36,417 nucleotides of DNA, taken from an uncultured Lachnospiraceae bacterium (GTDB lineage Bacteria; Bacillota; Clostridia; Lachnospirales; Lachnospiraceae). The stretch lies in NCBI GenBank assembly GCA_934317005.1, contig CAKREB010000024.1, positions 1 through 36,417 of the forward strand. Direction: 5' to 3'. Each line of letters starts with the position of its first letter. The first letter of the stretch is position 1. The notes under the pieces were generated by a model. That model was given only the letters and a program-made list of their open reading frames with translations. It was not told the DNA's origin and made no database searches. Both the position numbers and the translations under genes were made by a program. Of this stretch, positions 1 to 10,380 are shown in pieces.

Positions 1-70
1 CTATACACTTCCCACTATCTGGGCGTGTTCGGGACTTACACCCGTTAGAGCGCGCCCATGGCGCGCAAAC
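1..70 (-). mobile_element. 5' end of a putative group II intron (partial)
   Basis: On the minus strand the methylase-helicase reading frame loses family similarity after the residues DALF, and the following DNA starts with a GC-rich hairpin (GCGCGCC ATG GGCGCGC) followed by GGGTGTAAGTCCCGAACACG. That string resembles domain I of bacterial group II introns, where GGTGNAAGTCCC-type strings are common. The boundary is probably near position 70, where GTTTGCGCGCC begins; this departs a little from the usual GUGYG intron start. Only about 70 bases are inside the window, so the catalytic domain V and any reverse transcriptase would lie to the left. Similarity is recalled, not computed. Confidence 0.55.
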
Positions 71-3000
71 CGAAAAAGGGCATCCCTTGCAGCGTCAGTC
101 TTGGCATCATGAATAAATGCAATCTGATCCGCCGGGATACCCTGCTTTACAAGTTCTGTTTTCAGATAATTATACACATCAAAGGTATCTGCCTCTTCCC
201 ATGAAACGTTAAGCATCTCTTCCTTCCAACCGGATCTTGGTGTACCGATATCGGAAAAGATAAGCTGTGTGCCAATGATACCCTCCTGCTCTGCTTTCCG
301 GTATTCATACAGCACATTTTCCACAACCTTATTAAGCTTTCCATCAACATTGTTCGGTGCATCCGGCATCAACAGCCGTGCATCCGTACCGAGAAGCCTT
401 GCCTCATGAGTGATCTTTAAAAAATTGTCCTCACTGGGATCAACCCCTCCGCTTCGGATACGCTCTGCCCTTGCAACAAATTCCTCCATGACCTGCTTCA
501 CATACCAGTCCGGCTCACTCTCCACGATGATATACTTACCGCCACGAAGTGCCGGCACATCCAGGTCCAACATGTCCCTTGTCTGAATATCTGCCACCTC
601 TTTGAACAAATTCATAAGCTCCGGCAGATTTGTAAACTTATTAAATTTCGTCTTAAAACGAAATCCGCTTCCCTCAACAGTAAGCTCTAACGCTGTGGTC
701 TGTTCTCCAAAGTTTGCCGCCCAACTGTCAAAGTGATAAATGCCTAGCTGCTCCAAGGTATCTTTCTGCAGGAAACTCTGCATGACATACATCTCGCACA
801 TCGTATTGCTGATCGGTGTTCCGGTTGCAAATACGATGCCCCTGCCACCATTTAATTCGTTGATGTATTCACACTTCAAAAACATATCCATGGCTCTCTG
901 GCTACCGGTCCCGGTAATACCGGAAACATTCATCTTACTAAAGATGGCAAGGTTCTTAAACGCATGTGCCTCATCGACCATAATAGAATCAATACCAAGC
1001 TCCTCAAAGGTAATCAGATCATCTTTCCTCTCTTCCGAGGTCATCTTTTTGATCTGCTCCTCAAGCCGCTTTTTCTGTGATTCCATCTGTTTGATCGTCC
1101 ACCGCTCACTGTTTTGTGACTTCATCTCATCAATCGCATGGGTAATCTCCTCAATCTGTTTCCGGATCATCGCCTCCTTGCGCTCCGGTGAAATAGGAAT
1201 CTTTTCAAACTGCGAATGGCTCATAATGATACAGTCATAATCTCCTGTCGCAATCCTTGAGATAAACTGTTTCCGCCTGCTCTTTTCAAAGTCCCGCTCG
1301 GTTGCCACCAGAATGTTTGCTGACGGATAAAGCCTTAAAAACTCACTTGCCGTCTGCCCGATCAATGCCTTTGGCACAACCATCGCTGTCTTATTTGCAA
1401 GACCAAGCCGTTTCTGTTCCATACATGCTGCCATCATCTCAAAGCTCTTTCCCGCTCCAACACAGTGTGCTAACAGCGTGTTTCCTCCCATCAGCACTCT
1501 GGCGATCGCATTAACCTGATGCGGTTTCAAATGAATATCCGGATTCATCCCCGGAAATTCCAAATGACTGCCATCATATTCCCGAAGCCGGACATTATTA
1601 AATGTTTCATTATAATAATTCACATACTTATTACGCCGCTCCGGTTCTGCGAAGATCCATTCCTTAAAGGCTTCTTTCATCTGATTCTGCTTCTCTCTTG
1701 CAAGCATCGTTTCCTTCTGATTGATCTCATAATGGTATCTGCCATCTCCATCCTCAATGCGGTCACGCACGGTTACGGTTCTGAGATTCAGCGTTGTCTC
1801 AAAGATCGTATAAGCATCCATACGGGAAGTACCATAGGTTTTACTGGCAGCCACCGAGGATTTGTCATATGACTTATTCTCAATAAACCACTCCATCGTA
1901 TATTTATTCAGATGAATCTGTATGCCGGAACTATAGTAGGTACTCCGTACTGCCCGTGACCGGCGTGGTGTGTCAAGAAGTTCAAAAATAAACGCTTCAT
2001 AATCTTCCGGCTCGATCCATGTTGTTCCGATACGCACATCAATCTCGGATGCATCCAGATCTTTCGGCTGTACCTGCTCTAAGGCAGTCACATTATCCGC
2101 AAACAGGTCCGGATGTTCCTTTGCCACAGCATTTGCAAGCCGCAGCTTATCCCGGACATTGCCGGACAGGTATTCGTCTGCTGTTTCCCATCCATGATCC
2201 GGATCGTGTTCGTTATACTCCATCGGATTTAAGAAGATCAGTCCATTCAGCTCCTCAATAAGTTTTGCTCTGGAGAGCTCTGCTGCCAGATCATCTGAAA
2301 AACAAATCTCCTCCGGTGTGGTGCCATTCTCTTTTGCCAGCTTCTCTTTTACTAAAGTCAGATCCGGCTGATAAATACTAAGCATAAATGCGATGTTTAC
2401 ACCGTTAAATTCATTCACGGATACATTCAGTGCTTCTACGGCTGTTTCCACATGATCCACTGCCTGCTTTGCCTTAATGGTCTGCCGGGTAAACATATCT
2501 GCCTTTGACACCACGCCGTCCTCATCCACCATTTCCAATGAACAAAGTAAAGGGTAATCACCATCGTCCCGAAAGGCTCTGGCATTACCCTTTGCTGTGA
2601 TATAACCATATTTTTTTGTAAATTGGTCATATACGGTATTTAATTTCTCCTGTGCCTGTCTTAATGCCTGTTCACTGCACCCAGACAACTGAATGTCGAT
2701 CAAATGTCTTGTAGCGGTACGTATGGCATCCATGCCCTTAATTCTTTCAAACACCTTATCTCCCACCTCCTGTCTGACCATTCGTGAGTCCTTCCGGAAA
2801 TAGAGAACACCATCAATGAATGTATAGGTAAAGTTCTTCACATCAGGATCTGCCGGAAGATATTCCTCCGGTTCTTCCCCCTCCTCTACCGTGCGTTCAA
2901 AATCGGTGATCTGAGCATGAATATTAGAAACCGCGTGGGAAAGTGCTTCCTGCAGGTCAAAATCCGGATTGTCGTTGACACAGGCTGTCAGATTACTGTT

Positions 3001-5829
3001 TTCTCCAAACCTTCCTGTATCCCGTATCATGTACCCCAGGATCATCTCAGGGTGCTCCACAAAATAGCTGTTGACCGGGATTTTATCCTCTGTCAGTCCA
3101 AGATGCACCCAGTCCGGCTCTGCCACAATCTTTCTCTCCCGTTTCTGAAAGAATAGAATATCACTGGTCACTTCCGTTCCGGCATCTGCCTTAAAAGCAG
3201 TATTGGGAAGTCGTATTGCTCCTATGAGTTCTGCCCTTTGTGCAAGATATTTACGCACCGTACTATTCTGCTTATCTAATGTTCCCTTTGTGGTAATTAC
3301 CGCCACAATACCTCCCGGTCGCACATGATCAATCGACTTTGCAATAAAGTGATCGTGTACCTTAAACTCCATCGCATTGTGCTTGCGGTCATACAGCTTG
3401 AAATCTCCAAACGGCACATTTCCAATGACGGCATCAAAGAAGTTATCCTCATAATCTACCGTCTCAAATCCTGCTATCCGGATATCCGCTTTTGGATACA
3501 GCAGTCTTGCAATACGACCACTGATATCATCCTTTTCCACACCGTATAGCTGACAGTTTCTTTCCATCTCTTTGGGCATACTTCCAAAAAAGTTACCAAT
3601 ACCCATGCTCGGCTCCAGAATATTTCCCTTGGTGAATCCAAACTGCGATAATGCCTGATACATTACCCCGGCTATCTCCGGCGGTGTATAAAACGCATCT
3701 GTCACGGTTTCTCTTGCCGCCCGATACTCTGCCTCCGTTAATAACTCCTTTAACTGTTCATACTCCTGTTTCCAACTATCGTTATCCGGATCAAATGCCT
3801 GCGGCAGTCCGCCCCAGCCGACATACCGGGCTAAAATATCCTGTTCTTTTACCGTTGCCGGACGGTGTTCACTCTCCACCTTTTTCAAGGTTTTGATCGC
3901 CGTAATGTTCCAGTCAAATCGTGCCTTGGGACCGGCATGGGTTTCCGTAAAAGAATCCATGTGATAATTCTCTACCGGATATTCTTCGGGATGCTCTGCC
4001 TCATAGCGTTCATCCGCCCGCCTGCGGTCTTCCTCTAAGATTTCCTCAATCTCATCATCGGTAAGCTCATGCTCCTCCTCTTCAAGAATCTCCCGATACT
4101 CTGCATCAATGACTTCATCTTCTTCCTCGTAATCCGGTTCGATATCCTCCTTTATCACAGGCTGGTAATAGTCCCCGGTTAAGATCAGTGCACCGATCTC
4201 TGCCTCAATGGTTGTCCAGCTTACATAACCTTCCTTTTCGCCTTCCTCATCTCTCCACTGCAGCCGGAGTCCTTTCCCATGAAAGGTATCATATCCATGC
4301 AGTCCGTAACCTTCCAGTGGCCAGCCGGCACCACCCTGCCCATATTCCTTCCGGATGGCTGACACTCTTTCCTTTTTATCTGTAATGTTCTGATAAAATC
4401 CATAAATTCTCTCTTTTCCATTCTGAAAGCCACTGCCGCGAAGCAATGTCTGCACCACAAATTCATGAGGAATGTTTTTCTCCTTTTTGGGATTGAGGTA
4501 GGTATATTTTCCCGATGCTCTGGCAGCTTCTTCCTGTGCTCTCAGTTCATCCATAAATGTACTGGCAGCACGATCAGGAAGTCCGACTGCTGGTGTCCCC
4601 ATAAACTCAAAAAGAGAAGCCTGATGATAAGTGGCTTCTCTTTCTTCACTGCCAAATGAATCCAGTTCATTCAGCTCTCTATTCAGTTCTTGTTCGGTTT
4701 CTAGTGATATTTGTTCACGATCTGGTGAAGAACGATCTCCTCTGCCAGCCGCTGTCCCTGCTCCCGGATCTCCCACATCTCCATGGTCGATGCCGGATCT
4801 TTCGGTTTGTGGCTTTTCAGATACTTCTCCATTATCTGCTCCAGAAGCTGGTTCGCTTCCTCCTCCACTTTCGACAATACTTCCGTCAGTCTCCCGAACC
4901 GGATCAGACTGCGGTAACGGCTGTAATAATTCTCCTTCAGATAATCCGCTGCCATGATTCCGAACTTCCCTAGTGTCCGTCCTGTGTCCGGCTCCGCTGT
5001 GATGTTCGGATACAGCATTCCGTCCTTCCCTTCGTGATAAGTCAGCTCGATCGTATCCATGCTGCATACTCCTTTCTCGCTTCATCTGCGATATACTGTG
5101 GTTAATGTTTCTAAGAACAGTACAGGAGACGTCACATACCAGAGTACCAAGTGCGTAAATATCATCTTCTCTTTTGATATTTACAATCTGACTCAAATCT
5201 TGTTCTTTGCTAGACAAGTCAAAACCACATCTTGTTCCCACGACATAGAGGATACTGTTATAGATCAGTTCCCGTGCCGCAAGCTCCGGCGTTTCTTTCT
5301 CTTCGCCAATTATCACACGCCCTGTAAGCGTTTCGACCTCAGAAAAACGCTCTCTGAAATCTTCTTTTATTATGCCTTCTATTTGTGATTTTGTAAAGTC
5401 TTTTAGAACAAACATTCGGTCTTTTTTTAGATTCCCCTCATGCTTTTCTACTGCTCCTGTCTCTTCCAGATAACTGACAAACTGCTCCAGATTATCTCCT
5501 GCAAGACTCCATGTCAGCTCTCTTTTTCTCCCTCCGGTATCACTGATATCAAAGACATGCCGGATATAGGACTTACTAAGTGCCCTTGATGGATACACCA
5601 CAATTCCCTTGCTACCCCGTTTCACATAACGGTCTACCTTTTTCCATGAATCATAGTCTGCCACCAATGTTGCAGATGGCTTCTGGGCATATACCATTAA
5701 GACATTATCAAACTCATAACGGTAGATCTGCCCTGCCAGCCTGCACACATCTTTCCATGCTTCTTCTGTCTTTGTAACCTTATCAATGACATCGGCGTAA
5801 ATAATTCTTGCTTTATAATCTACGCTCAT
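1..5829 (-). CDS. N-6 DNA methylase / SNF2-type helicase giant protein, interrupted at its 3' end
   Basis: The open frame gives 1942 residues and ends in a TAG at positions 1-3. Residues 1-85 resemble an ArdC-type ssDNA-binding N-terminus (LAGQIYRYEFDNVLMVYAQ). A low-complexity charged and Glu-rich stretch follows at roughly 280-640. A methyltransferase core has motif I EPSMGIGNFFG near residue 738 and the catalytic-type motif GNVPFGDF near 802. A helicase has Walker A GAGKS near 1455, DEAH (IMVDEAHAF) near 1616 and motif III FATGTP. Homologues in Firmicute ICEs are usually well over 2000 residues and continue into the second RecA lobe. Here the frame turns non-homologous after about residue 1919, at the putative intron. 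Such proteins are thought to protect or process element DNA; the exact role is unknown. AAAGGAG lies about 12 bases before the ATG. If the intron splices, the full protein is made; if not, lobe 2 is lost. Confidence 0.85.
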   Translation of the reverse strand: MSVDYKARIIYADVIDKVTKTEEAWKDVCRLAGQIYRYEFDNVLMVYAQKPSATLVADYDSWKKVDRYVKRGSKGIVVYPSRALSKSYIRHVFDISDTGGRKRELTWSLAGDNLEQFVSYLEETGAVEKHEGNLKKDRMFVLKDFTKSQIEGIIKEDFRERFSEVETLTGRVIIGEEKETPELAARELIYNSILYVVGTRCGFDLSSKEQDLSQIVNIKREDDIYALGTLVCDVSCTVLRNINHSISQMKRERSMQHGYDRADLSRREGRNAVSEHHSGAGHRTDTREVRNHGSGLSEGELLQPLPQSDPVRETDGSIVESGGGSEPASGADNGEVSEKPQTERSGIDHGDVGDPGAGTAAGRGDRSSPDREQISLETEQELNRELNELDSFGSEEREATYHQASLFEFMGTPAVGLPDRAASTFMDELRAQEEAARASGKYTYLNPKKEKNIPHEFVVQTLLRGSGFQNGKERIYGFYQNITDKKERVSAIRKEYGQGGAGWPLEGYGLHGYDTFHGKGLRLQWRDEEGEKEGYVSWTTIEAEIGALILTGDYYQPVIKEDIEPDYEEEDEVIDAEYREILEEEEHELTDDEIEEILEEDRRRADERYEAEHPEEYPVENYHMDSFTETHAGPKARFDWNITAIKTLKKVESEHRPATVKEQDILARYVGWGGLPQAFDPDNDSWKQEYEQLKELLTEAEYRAARETVTDAFYTPPEIAGVMYQALSQFGFTKGNILEPSMGIGNFFGSMPKEMERNCQLYGVEKDDISGRIARLLYPKADIRIAGFETVDYEDNFFDAVIGNVPFGDFKLYDRKHNAMEFKVHDHFIAKSIDHVRPGGIVAVITTKGTLDKQNSTVRKYLAQRAELIGAIRLPNTAFKADAGTEVTSDILFFQKRERKIVAEPDWVHLGLTEDKIPVNSYFVEHPEMILGYMIRDTGRFGENSNLTACVNDNPDFDLQEALSHAVSNIHAQITDFERTVEEGEEPEEYLPADPDVKNFTYTFIDGVLYFRKDSRMVRQEVGDKVFERIKGMDAIRTATRHLIDIQLSGCSEQALRQAQEKLNTVYDQFTKKYGYITAKGNARAFRDDGDYPLLCSLEMVDEDGVVSKADMFTRQTIKAKQAVDHVETAVEALNVSVNEFNGVNIAFMLSIYQPDLTLVKEKLAKENGTTPEEICFSDDLAAELSRAKLIEELNGLIFLNPMEYNEHDPDHGWETADEYLSGNVRDKLRLANAVAKEHPDLFADNVTALEQVQPKDLDASEIDVRIGTTWIEPEDYEAFIFELLDTPRRSRAVRSTYYSSGIQIHLNKYTMEWFIENKSYDKSSVAASKTYGTSRMDAYTIFETTLNLRTVTVRDRIEDGDGRYHYEINQKETMLAREKQNQMKEAFKEWIFAEPERRNKYVNYYNETFNNVRLREYDGSHLEFPGMNPDIHLKPHQVNAIARVLMGGNTLLAHCVGAGKSFEMMAACMEQKRLGLANKTAMVVPKALIGQTASEFLRLYPSANILVATERDFEKSRRKQFISRIATGDYDCIIMSHSQFEKIPISPERKEAMIRKQIEEITHAIDEMKSQNSERWTIKQMESQKKRLEEQIKKMTSEERKDDLITFEELGIDSIMVDEAHAFKNLAIFSKMNVSGITGTGSQRAMDMFLKCEYINELNGGRGIVFATGTPISNTMCEMYVMQSFLQKDTLEQLGIYHFDSWAANFGEQTTALELTVEGSGFRFKTKFNKFTNLPELMNLFKEVADIQTRDMLDLDVPALRGGKYIIVESEPDWYVKQVMEEFVARAERIRSGGVDPSEDNFLKITHEARLLGTDARLLMPDAPNNVDGKLNKVVENVLYEYRKAEQEGIIGTQLIFSDIGTPRSGWKEEMLNVSWEEADTFDVYNYLKTELVKQGIPADQIAFIHDAKTDAARDALFRFARHGRALTGVSPEHAQIVGSV

Positions 5830-5861
5830 ATATCTTTTTGCTCCTTTCCATCTGCCAGCCG

Positions 5862-7745
5862 CTAATACGGTCTGGCATAAAATACCACATGGTTTGTCCG
5901 AAGGGGATCTAACACCACACCCCGGTTTTCGTTCGCTGCATGTACCATCTTTCCATCCCCAACATAGATTGCTACATGAGAGATATTCCGAAATTCTCCG
6001 TTTTCTTTATACGAATAAAAGATCAGATCTCCCGGTTTCAAATCCTTTTTGTTGATGATCATGGCATTCTGATAGCAGTATTCTCCCTGTGTGGAAGCAG
6101 TTGCCGGAAGATTGATACCAACCTCTTTATACAGCCTCTGCACCAGTGAACTGCAGTCATAGTACCCTTCCTCATATCGTCTTTCTTGACTGTAATGGCA
6201 CCCGATCTTTGTCATGGCAAGTTCTGCCACGGCTCCACCACCTGCTACATCATAGTAAGAATTCCACAGATCCGAATCCATCATTTCTTTTAATAACTTC
6301 ACCTGGTCATCATCTAACTTATCAAGAGCGATATAGTCCTCATAAGTCAGGTTGTGCACCAATGTTCCGGACATGGAAACCTCAACCGTGTTTTCATCAC
6401 CATCTGCAAGATATGCCTTTACTTTCCGTTTTCCCCATGCCTGCGCCTCGGCATGAGTATCAAAATAAATGTCAAAGTCCGTCCCATATCTTGCAAAGTT
6501 TCCGGTATCCTCTACCTTATAGGTATGACCATTCATTACAATCTTTGTTCCCATCGGCACTTTCGGACTGTGGGCATCCACGGCAAGTGTATGATTACCT
6601 TTTGGAACCGTTCCGGATGCCGTATGACCTCCCGCCCACTGACCGCAGCAGATGGAACAACTGCAGTATCCGGTAGTCACTACTTCTCCCAAAGATGCCC
6701 CTGCCGGAATCTGTGCCGTGCTGCTGGAAGAATCATAATAATTCATCTCATCAAACACCTTTTTCAGATTCTTCTTCCCCTCTTCATCCATCACAAATCC
6801 AGCCTGCCCGGTCCCGTACTTCACCATATACACCATAAGCGTATCATTGAAGTTAGACACCGGAGCACCATCTTCCGTGTTCTGATAAGTGATGACATAA
6901 TCATCCTTTTCCAATTTCATGATCTGATCGTTAAATTCCTTGTAATATTCACAAAGCACGGTGCGTGGACTGTCATATCCCGTATCCGGCTGTGGAAAAA
7001 AGATGGATAACGGTGAATTATAAATTACTGCGATCACCGCAACCACGATCACCCCAATAATCCCAACCACCGCAAAAAGTCCTAATAAAACCGGAGCTAA
7101 TGCCGTCATAATCATCTGCACAGCCATCAGCACAGCAGTCTTTGCCGTTTTTGTTGTGCCTTCTATCAATCCGTCCTGAGAAAACTCTTTCTCTGTTGAA
7201 AATTTATCCAGAAACGAATTCAACATCTGACTTTTCACAAAAGAGTGGACACCGGAACCGCTCTGCCTGCTTTTCTTCTGTCCCTTCCTGCCTGTCTCTT
7301 TCTTACCAGCCGCCTTTCTTCGCATTTTATTGGAAACCTGAGCATGTTCCGTATCAGAATGTACTCTGCTGCTTCTCTTTTTCTGACTCCTTCTGTCCCG
7401 CTGCTTCTTTCTCCGGTAAAGTTGTATTCCTTTTTCGGCTGCCATCTGCACCGGATAGAATGCCGTCTGGATCATTTCCACACTATCCCGGATCTCCTCC
7501 CCTCCATCCATCTGCTCCGATGCCTTTTTCACACTGACAGATGCCATCGTATAGAGTTTTCGGTTACGAACCTTTACAGAAGAATCTGCTTTTTCTTTTT
7601 TATCCGCTCTGCCGTTTCCTCGCACCTGAATATAGGATTTGGATTTATCATTTCCTGCCGGTTTCTTTTTCTTCTGTATATGAAGCGTCGGTTTCTTCCG
7701 GGTATGAAGAACCATCGGCTTTTCCTCAACTTTTCTAATCTTCAT
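5862..7745 (-). CDS. VirB1-like cell-wall hydrolase: 3D domain plus NlpC/P60 (C40) peptidase
   Basis: The protein has 627 residues. Residues 1-170 are very basic and probably cytoplasmic, and a single membrane segment spans about 206-242. The outer part contains a 3D/double-psi-beta-barrel domain (about 357-445: VDAHSPKVPMGT, DTGNFARYGTDFDIYFDT) preceded by a Cys-rich CSCSICCG, and a C-terminal NlpC/P60 domain with Cys531 (GYYDCSSLVQ) and His590 (ISHVAIYVGDG). It should open peptidoglycan locally so the conjugation channel can pass, as VirB1-like proteins do. The Cys-rich motif before the 3D domain is typical of 3D proteins. The ATG is preceded by AAGGTGGTG. It lies 58 bp downstream of virB4, across a hairpin, and 32 bp before the methylase-helicase. 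Confidence 0.88.
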   Translation of the reverse strand: MKIRKVEEKPMVLHTRKKPTLHIQKKKKPAGNDKSKSYIQVRGNGRADKKEKADSSVKVRNRKLYTMASVSVKKASEQMDGGEEIRDSVEMIQTAFYPVQMAAEKGIQLYRRKKQRDRRSQKKRSSRVHSDTEHAQVSNKMRRKAAGKKETGRKGQKKSRQSGSGVHSFVKSQMLNSFLDKFSTEKEFSQDGLIEGTTKTAKTAVLMAVQMIMTALAPVLLGLFAVVGIIGVIVVAVIAVIYNSPLSIFFPQPDTGYDSPRTVLCEYYKEFNDQIMKLEKDDYVITYQNTEDGAPVSNFNDTLMVYMVKYGTGQAGFVMDEEGKKNLKKVFDEMNYYDSSSSTAQIPAGASLGEVVTTGYCSCSICCGQWAGGHTASGTVPKGNHTLAVDAHSPKVPMGTKIVMNGHTYKVEDTGNFARYGTDFDIYFDTHAEAQAWGKRKVKAYLADGDENTVEVSMSGTLVHNLTYEDYIALDKLDDDQVKLLKEMMDSDLWNSYYDVAGGGAVAELAMTKIGCHYSQERRYEEGYYDCSSLVQRLYKEVGINLPATASTQGEYCYQNAMIINKKDLKPGDLIFYSYKENGEFRNISHVAIYVGDGKMVHAANENRGVVLDPLRTNHVVFYARPY

Positions 7746-7761
7746 TCGTTCTTCACCACCT

Positions 7762-7795
7762 TAAAACAAGAACCGGAGAATTGCTCCTCCGGCTC
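7762..7795 (-). terminator. Attenuator or terminator between virB4 and the hydrolase
   Basis: On the minus strand GAGCCGGAG pairs with CTCCGGTTC (one G-U pair) around an 8-nt loop and is followed by TTGTTTT. The T-tract is imperfect, so partial termination, lowering expression of the two downstream genes, is more likely than full termination. Confidence 0.5.
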
Positions 7796-7803
7796 TCTTT
7801 TCC

Positions 7804-10368
7804 TTATTCATAAATCAGCCAGCAGTTATCCTGCTCTTTCTTTTCCTTACTTCGTACAGGCTCATAGATCTTGACATCCGTTTCCGGTGCTTCATCTAAA
7901 TCAGAATCTCCATTCCATTCATCCGAAGTAAAGACGGAATCCTGTGTTCCATCGTCAGCTTCCGAAAAATCCTCTGTTACCTCATCCGAATGATACCCAT
8001 GAAAGATACTGTCCTCACCAACCATTCCCATTGCAATCTTCTCATGAATATTTGTGTTATACAGTTTGTAAAGATCACTGTCCTTACTGATCTGATTGTC
8101 AAAAGGAATGACCACACTGCCACATTTCAACAATCCGGTTCCGCTTGGAGAATTATGCACATACTGAAGCTGCGCATCCGATACTCCAATTACTTCTGCT
8201 AACTTGGCACTGTCCACATTTGCCTGTTTTAACAGTGCTACAAACTCACTGTTGGAAAGCAGTGTCATCGCAATATAGTTCTGCAGCAGATCAACCACAT
8301 TCTGAGTGATACCGGTACAAAGACCTCCCTGCTTTCTCACTTTTTTCCACAACTGCTGTAAATAAGTCGCACTATAATCACTGTTTAAGAGCACATGACA
8401 CTCATCAATATAAAGCCATGTCGCACGACCACGCTTTCCATTATCAATGATCCTCTGCTGGATCGCTTCCATCATCACAAGCATTGCCACCGGAGCAAGC
8501 TGGCTTCCCAGATCCTGAATGCCATATACTGTAAAACGGTTGTCCACATCTACATTGGTCTGATGGTTAAAGATATTAAGGGAACCTTCTACAAAAAGTT
8601 CCAAAGATAAAGCAAGCTCTTGTGCCTCCATCTCTTTCTGTGACTTCAAAATATGATAAAAGTCCGTCATAACAGGGACTTTCTTTACTTTCCACGCCTG
8701 CATATACAATTCACGAATACAGCGGTCAATGATACTGTGGTGTTTCTGGTTCAATGCGTTGCCAAGAAGCTGGTCACAAAGGCTTAACATAAATTCTGAC
8801 TTATCTGCGATCACATCACGAATACCCCTCTCGTTTATATGGGCAAGATCGGCAGCTAACGGATTCACATAGTTCTTCGTGTAGGCAGATAAATTCAAAA
8901 TCGCCCCGCCAAATGTATCCGCAATGTCAAAATACTCATTCATCGGATCAATAACGATCACATCATCCTGCGTATTTAAGAACACATTTCCCATTTCCTG
9001 CTTTGCAAAGAATGATTTACCGGAACCCGGTACACCAAAGATAAAACCATTGCCGTTGATCAGACCTTTGCGGTTCCCCACATTGATGTTCTTACTGATC
9101 TGGTTGATTCCATAGTAATTTCCACCGACGGCATTTAATTCCTGCACATTAAAAGGCATTAATACAGCCACCGACTGTGTCAGCATGGTACGCATAGTTT
9201 CCACCTGTCGTACCCCGATCGGAAGTGCCGTATTTAATGCCTCTCTCTGTTTCAGATAATGTGTATCAATGGTTACGGAGTTTCGTTTTCCGATGGTTTC
9301 CACTGTCTCCGTCACGCTCTCCAGTTCCTCCTTACTCTCTGCCACAATGATCAATGTCACTGCCACATAGAAAAGGCACTGGTCGTTTTCACGGACATCA
9401 TCCATGATCTCCTCGATTTCTTTTTTCTCGGTACGCTTCGCATATGAGATTTCCGTAGAAAAATCATTGTTTTTGTTTCTCACACGCTGCTGCTTGATAA
9501 TGTCAGATTCGATACCAAGATACTTTTTCTGCAGTGTTTTAGTGGTGAGATCCTTCGGGATCGGAACCACATCAATACTGGTAATGGAATGAACCGGGAG
9601 AGATGTGATCTCATTTAAGAATCGATCCGACAGACTGCTCGGATACTTTTTAATAAACATTGCCCGGATATACTTTCCTTCATCCTCGATATGATCCGGG
9701 AAGTATTTCAGCATCCCGTTACAAAGATCATTGCGGAAATCCGCTCCTACTTTTCTGGCGTGTTTCAGATCAAAAGAAAATCCTTCCTCCTCGCCAAGAT
9801 GATAGAAATCATGAAGCACTTTGATCCGCTCATTGCCGCTTAATGCCACAATGTCTGTGCCAAGTTCTCCAAATGCCTTATGGATTGTTGCCTCCAGAGT
9901 AGCAAACTGTGCCTTTGCTTCCTCAAAGTTCTTTCGCTCGATCGTCAGTGTCAGATAACGTTCCTGCTCGATCCCCTGTCTGCCCTCTCGGATCTTATCC
10001 TCAATGATCTCATTGTAGATCCTGCGGAATTTGTCGAATTCATCATACTGATACTGTAATAAAATCTCTTCTCGAAGATTCTGCATGTCTTTGTTCTTGT
10101 TGTTCACAGTGATCTTAAAGTTACAATCCAGTGAATTTAAGAACTTGCAGTATCGCTCAAAAATGTCAATCTGCTCCTCCTCATTTGTGGTGGTATAGTT
10201 AATGTCCCGGAAACGGTAACATTTGCTGAAGTGATTTCTGCTCACTTCAAAAATTCCATTCTCCGCCACCTTCATAATCTCTATTGTTTCCTGAATGGAT
10301 TTGGGAGTCTTATATAATGGCACACTCGCCTTTTTTAACTCCTTAAATCCGTCTGCAAATAATCCCAT
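7804..10368 (-). CDS. virB4: VirB4-family conjugation ATPase
   Basis: The protein has 854 residues if it begins at the second in-frame ATG (MGLFADGF), which sits 8 bases after AGGAGG; the ATG two codons earlier (10374) is too close to that site. Walker A is GVPGSGKS (about 445-452), Walker B is WLYIDECH (about 651-658), and the C-terminus has the VirB4-typical TQNVVDLL segment. No membrane segment is evident, as expected for a peripheral inner-membrane ATPase that powers the type IV secretion channel. It follows the PrgI gene by 12 bp, the usual order in Gram-positive ICEs. Confidence 0.95.
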   Translation of the reverse strand: MGLFADGFKELKKASVPLYKTPKSIQETIEIMKVAENGIFEVSRNHFSKCYRFRDINYTTTNEEEQIDIFERYCKFLNSLDCNFKITVNNKNKDMQNLREEILLQYQYDEFDKFRRIYNEIIEDKIREGRQGIEQERYLTLTIERKNFEEAKAQFATLEATIHKAFGELGTDIVALSGNERIKVLHDFYHLGEEEGFSFDLKHARKVGADFRNDLCNGMLKYFPDHIEDEGKYIRAMFIKKYPSSLSDRFLNEITSLPVHSITSIDVVPIPKDLTTKTLQKKYLGIESDIIKQQRVRNKNNDFSTEISYAKRTEKKEIEEIMDDVRENDQCLFYVAVTLIIVAESKEELESVTETVETIGKRNSVTIDTHYLKQREALNTALPIGVRQVETMRTMLTQSVAVLMPFNVQELNAVGGNYYGINQISKNINVGNRKGLINGNGFIFGVPGSGKSFFAKQEMGNVFLNTQDDVIVIDPMNEYFDIADTFGGAILNLSAYTKNYVNPLAADLAHINERGIRDVIADKSEFMLSLCDQLLGNALNQKHHSIIDRCIRELYMQAWKVKKVPVMTDFYHILKSQKEMEAQELALSLELFVEGSLNIFNHQTNVDVDNRFTVYGIQDLGSQLAPVAMLVMMEAIQQRIIDNGKRGRATWLYIDECHVLLNSDYSATYLQQLWKKVRKQGGLCTGITQNVVDLLQNYIAMTLLSNSEFVALLKQANVDSAKLAEVIGVSDAQLQYVHNSPSGTGLLKCGSVVIPFDNQISKDSDLYKLYNTNIHEKIAMGMVGEDSIFHGYHSDEVTEDFSEADDGTQDSVFTSDEWNGDSDLDEAPETDVKIYEPVRSKEKKEQDNCWLIYE

Positions 10369-10380
10369 CTGCATCTCCTC

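Noticed and set aside
740..1240. A 166-codon rightward frame, and many others opposite to the large leftward genes.
   Set aside because: They lie antisense to well-supported genes, have Ser/Leu/Cys-rich low-information translations and no ribosome sites: shadows of the real frames.
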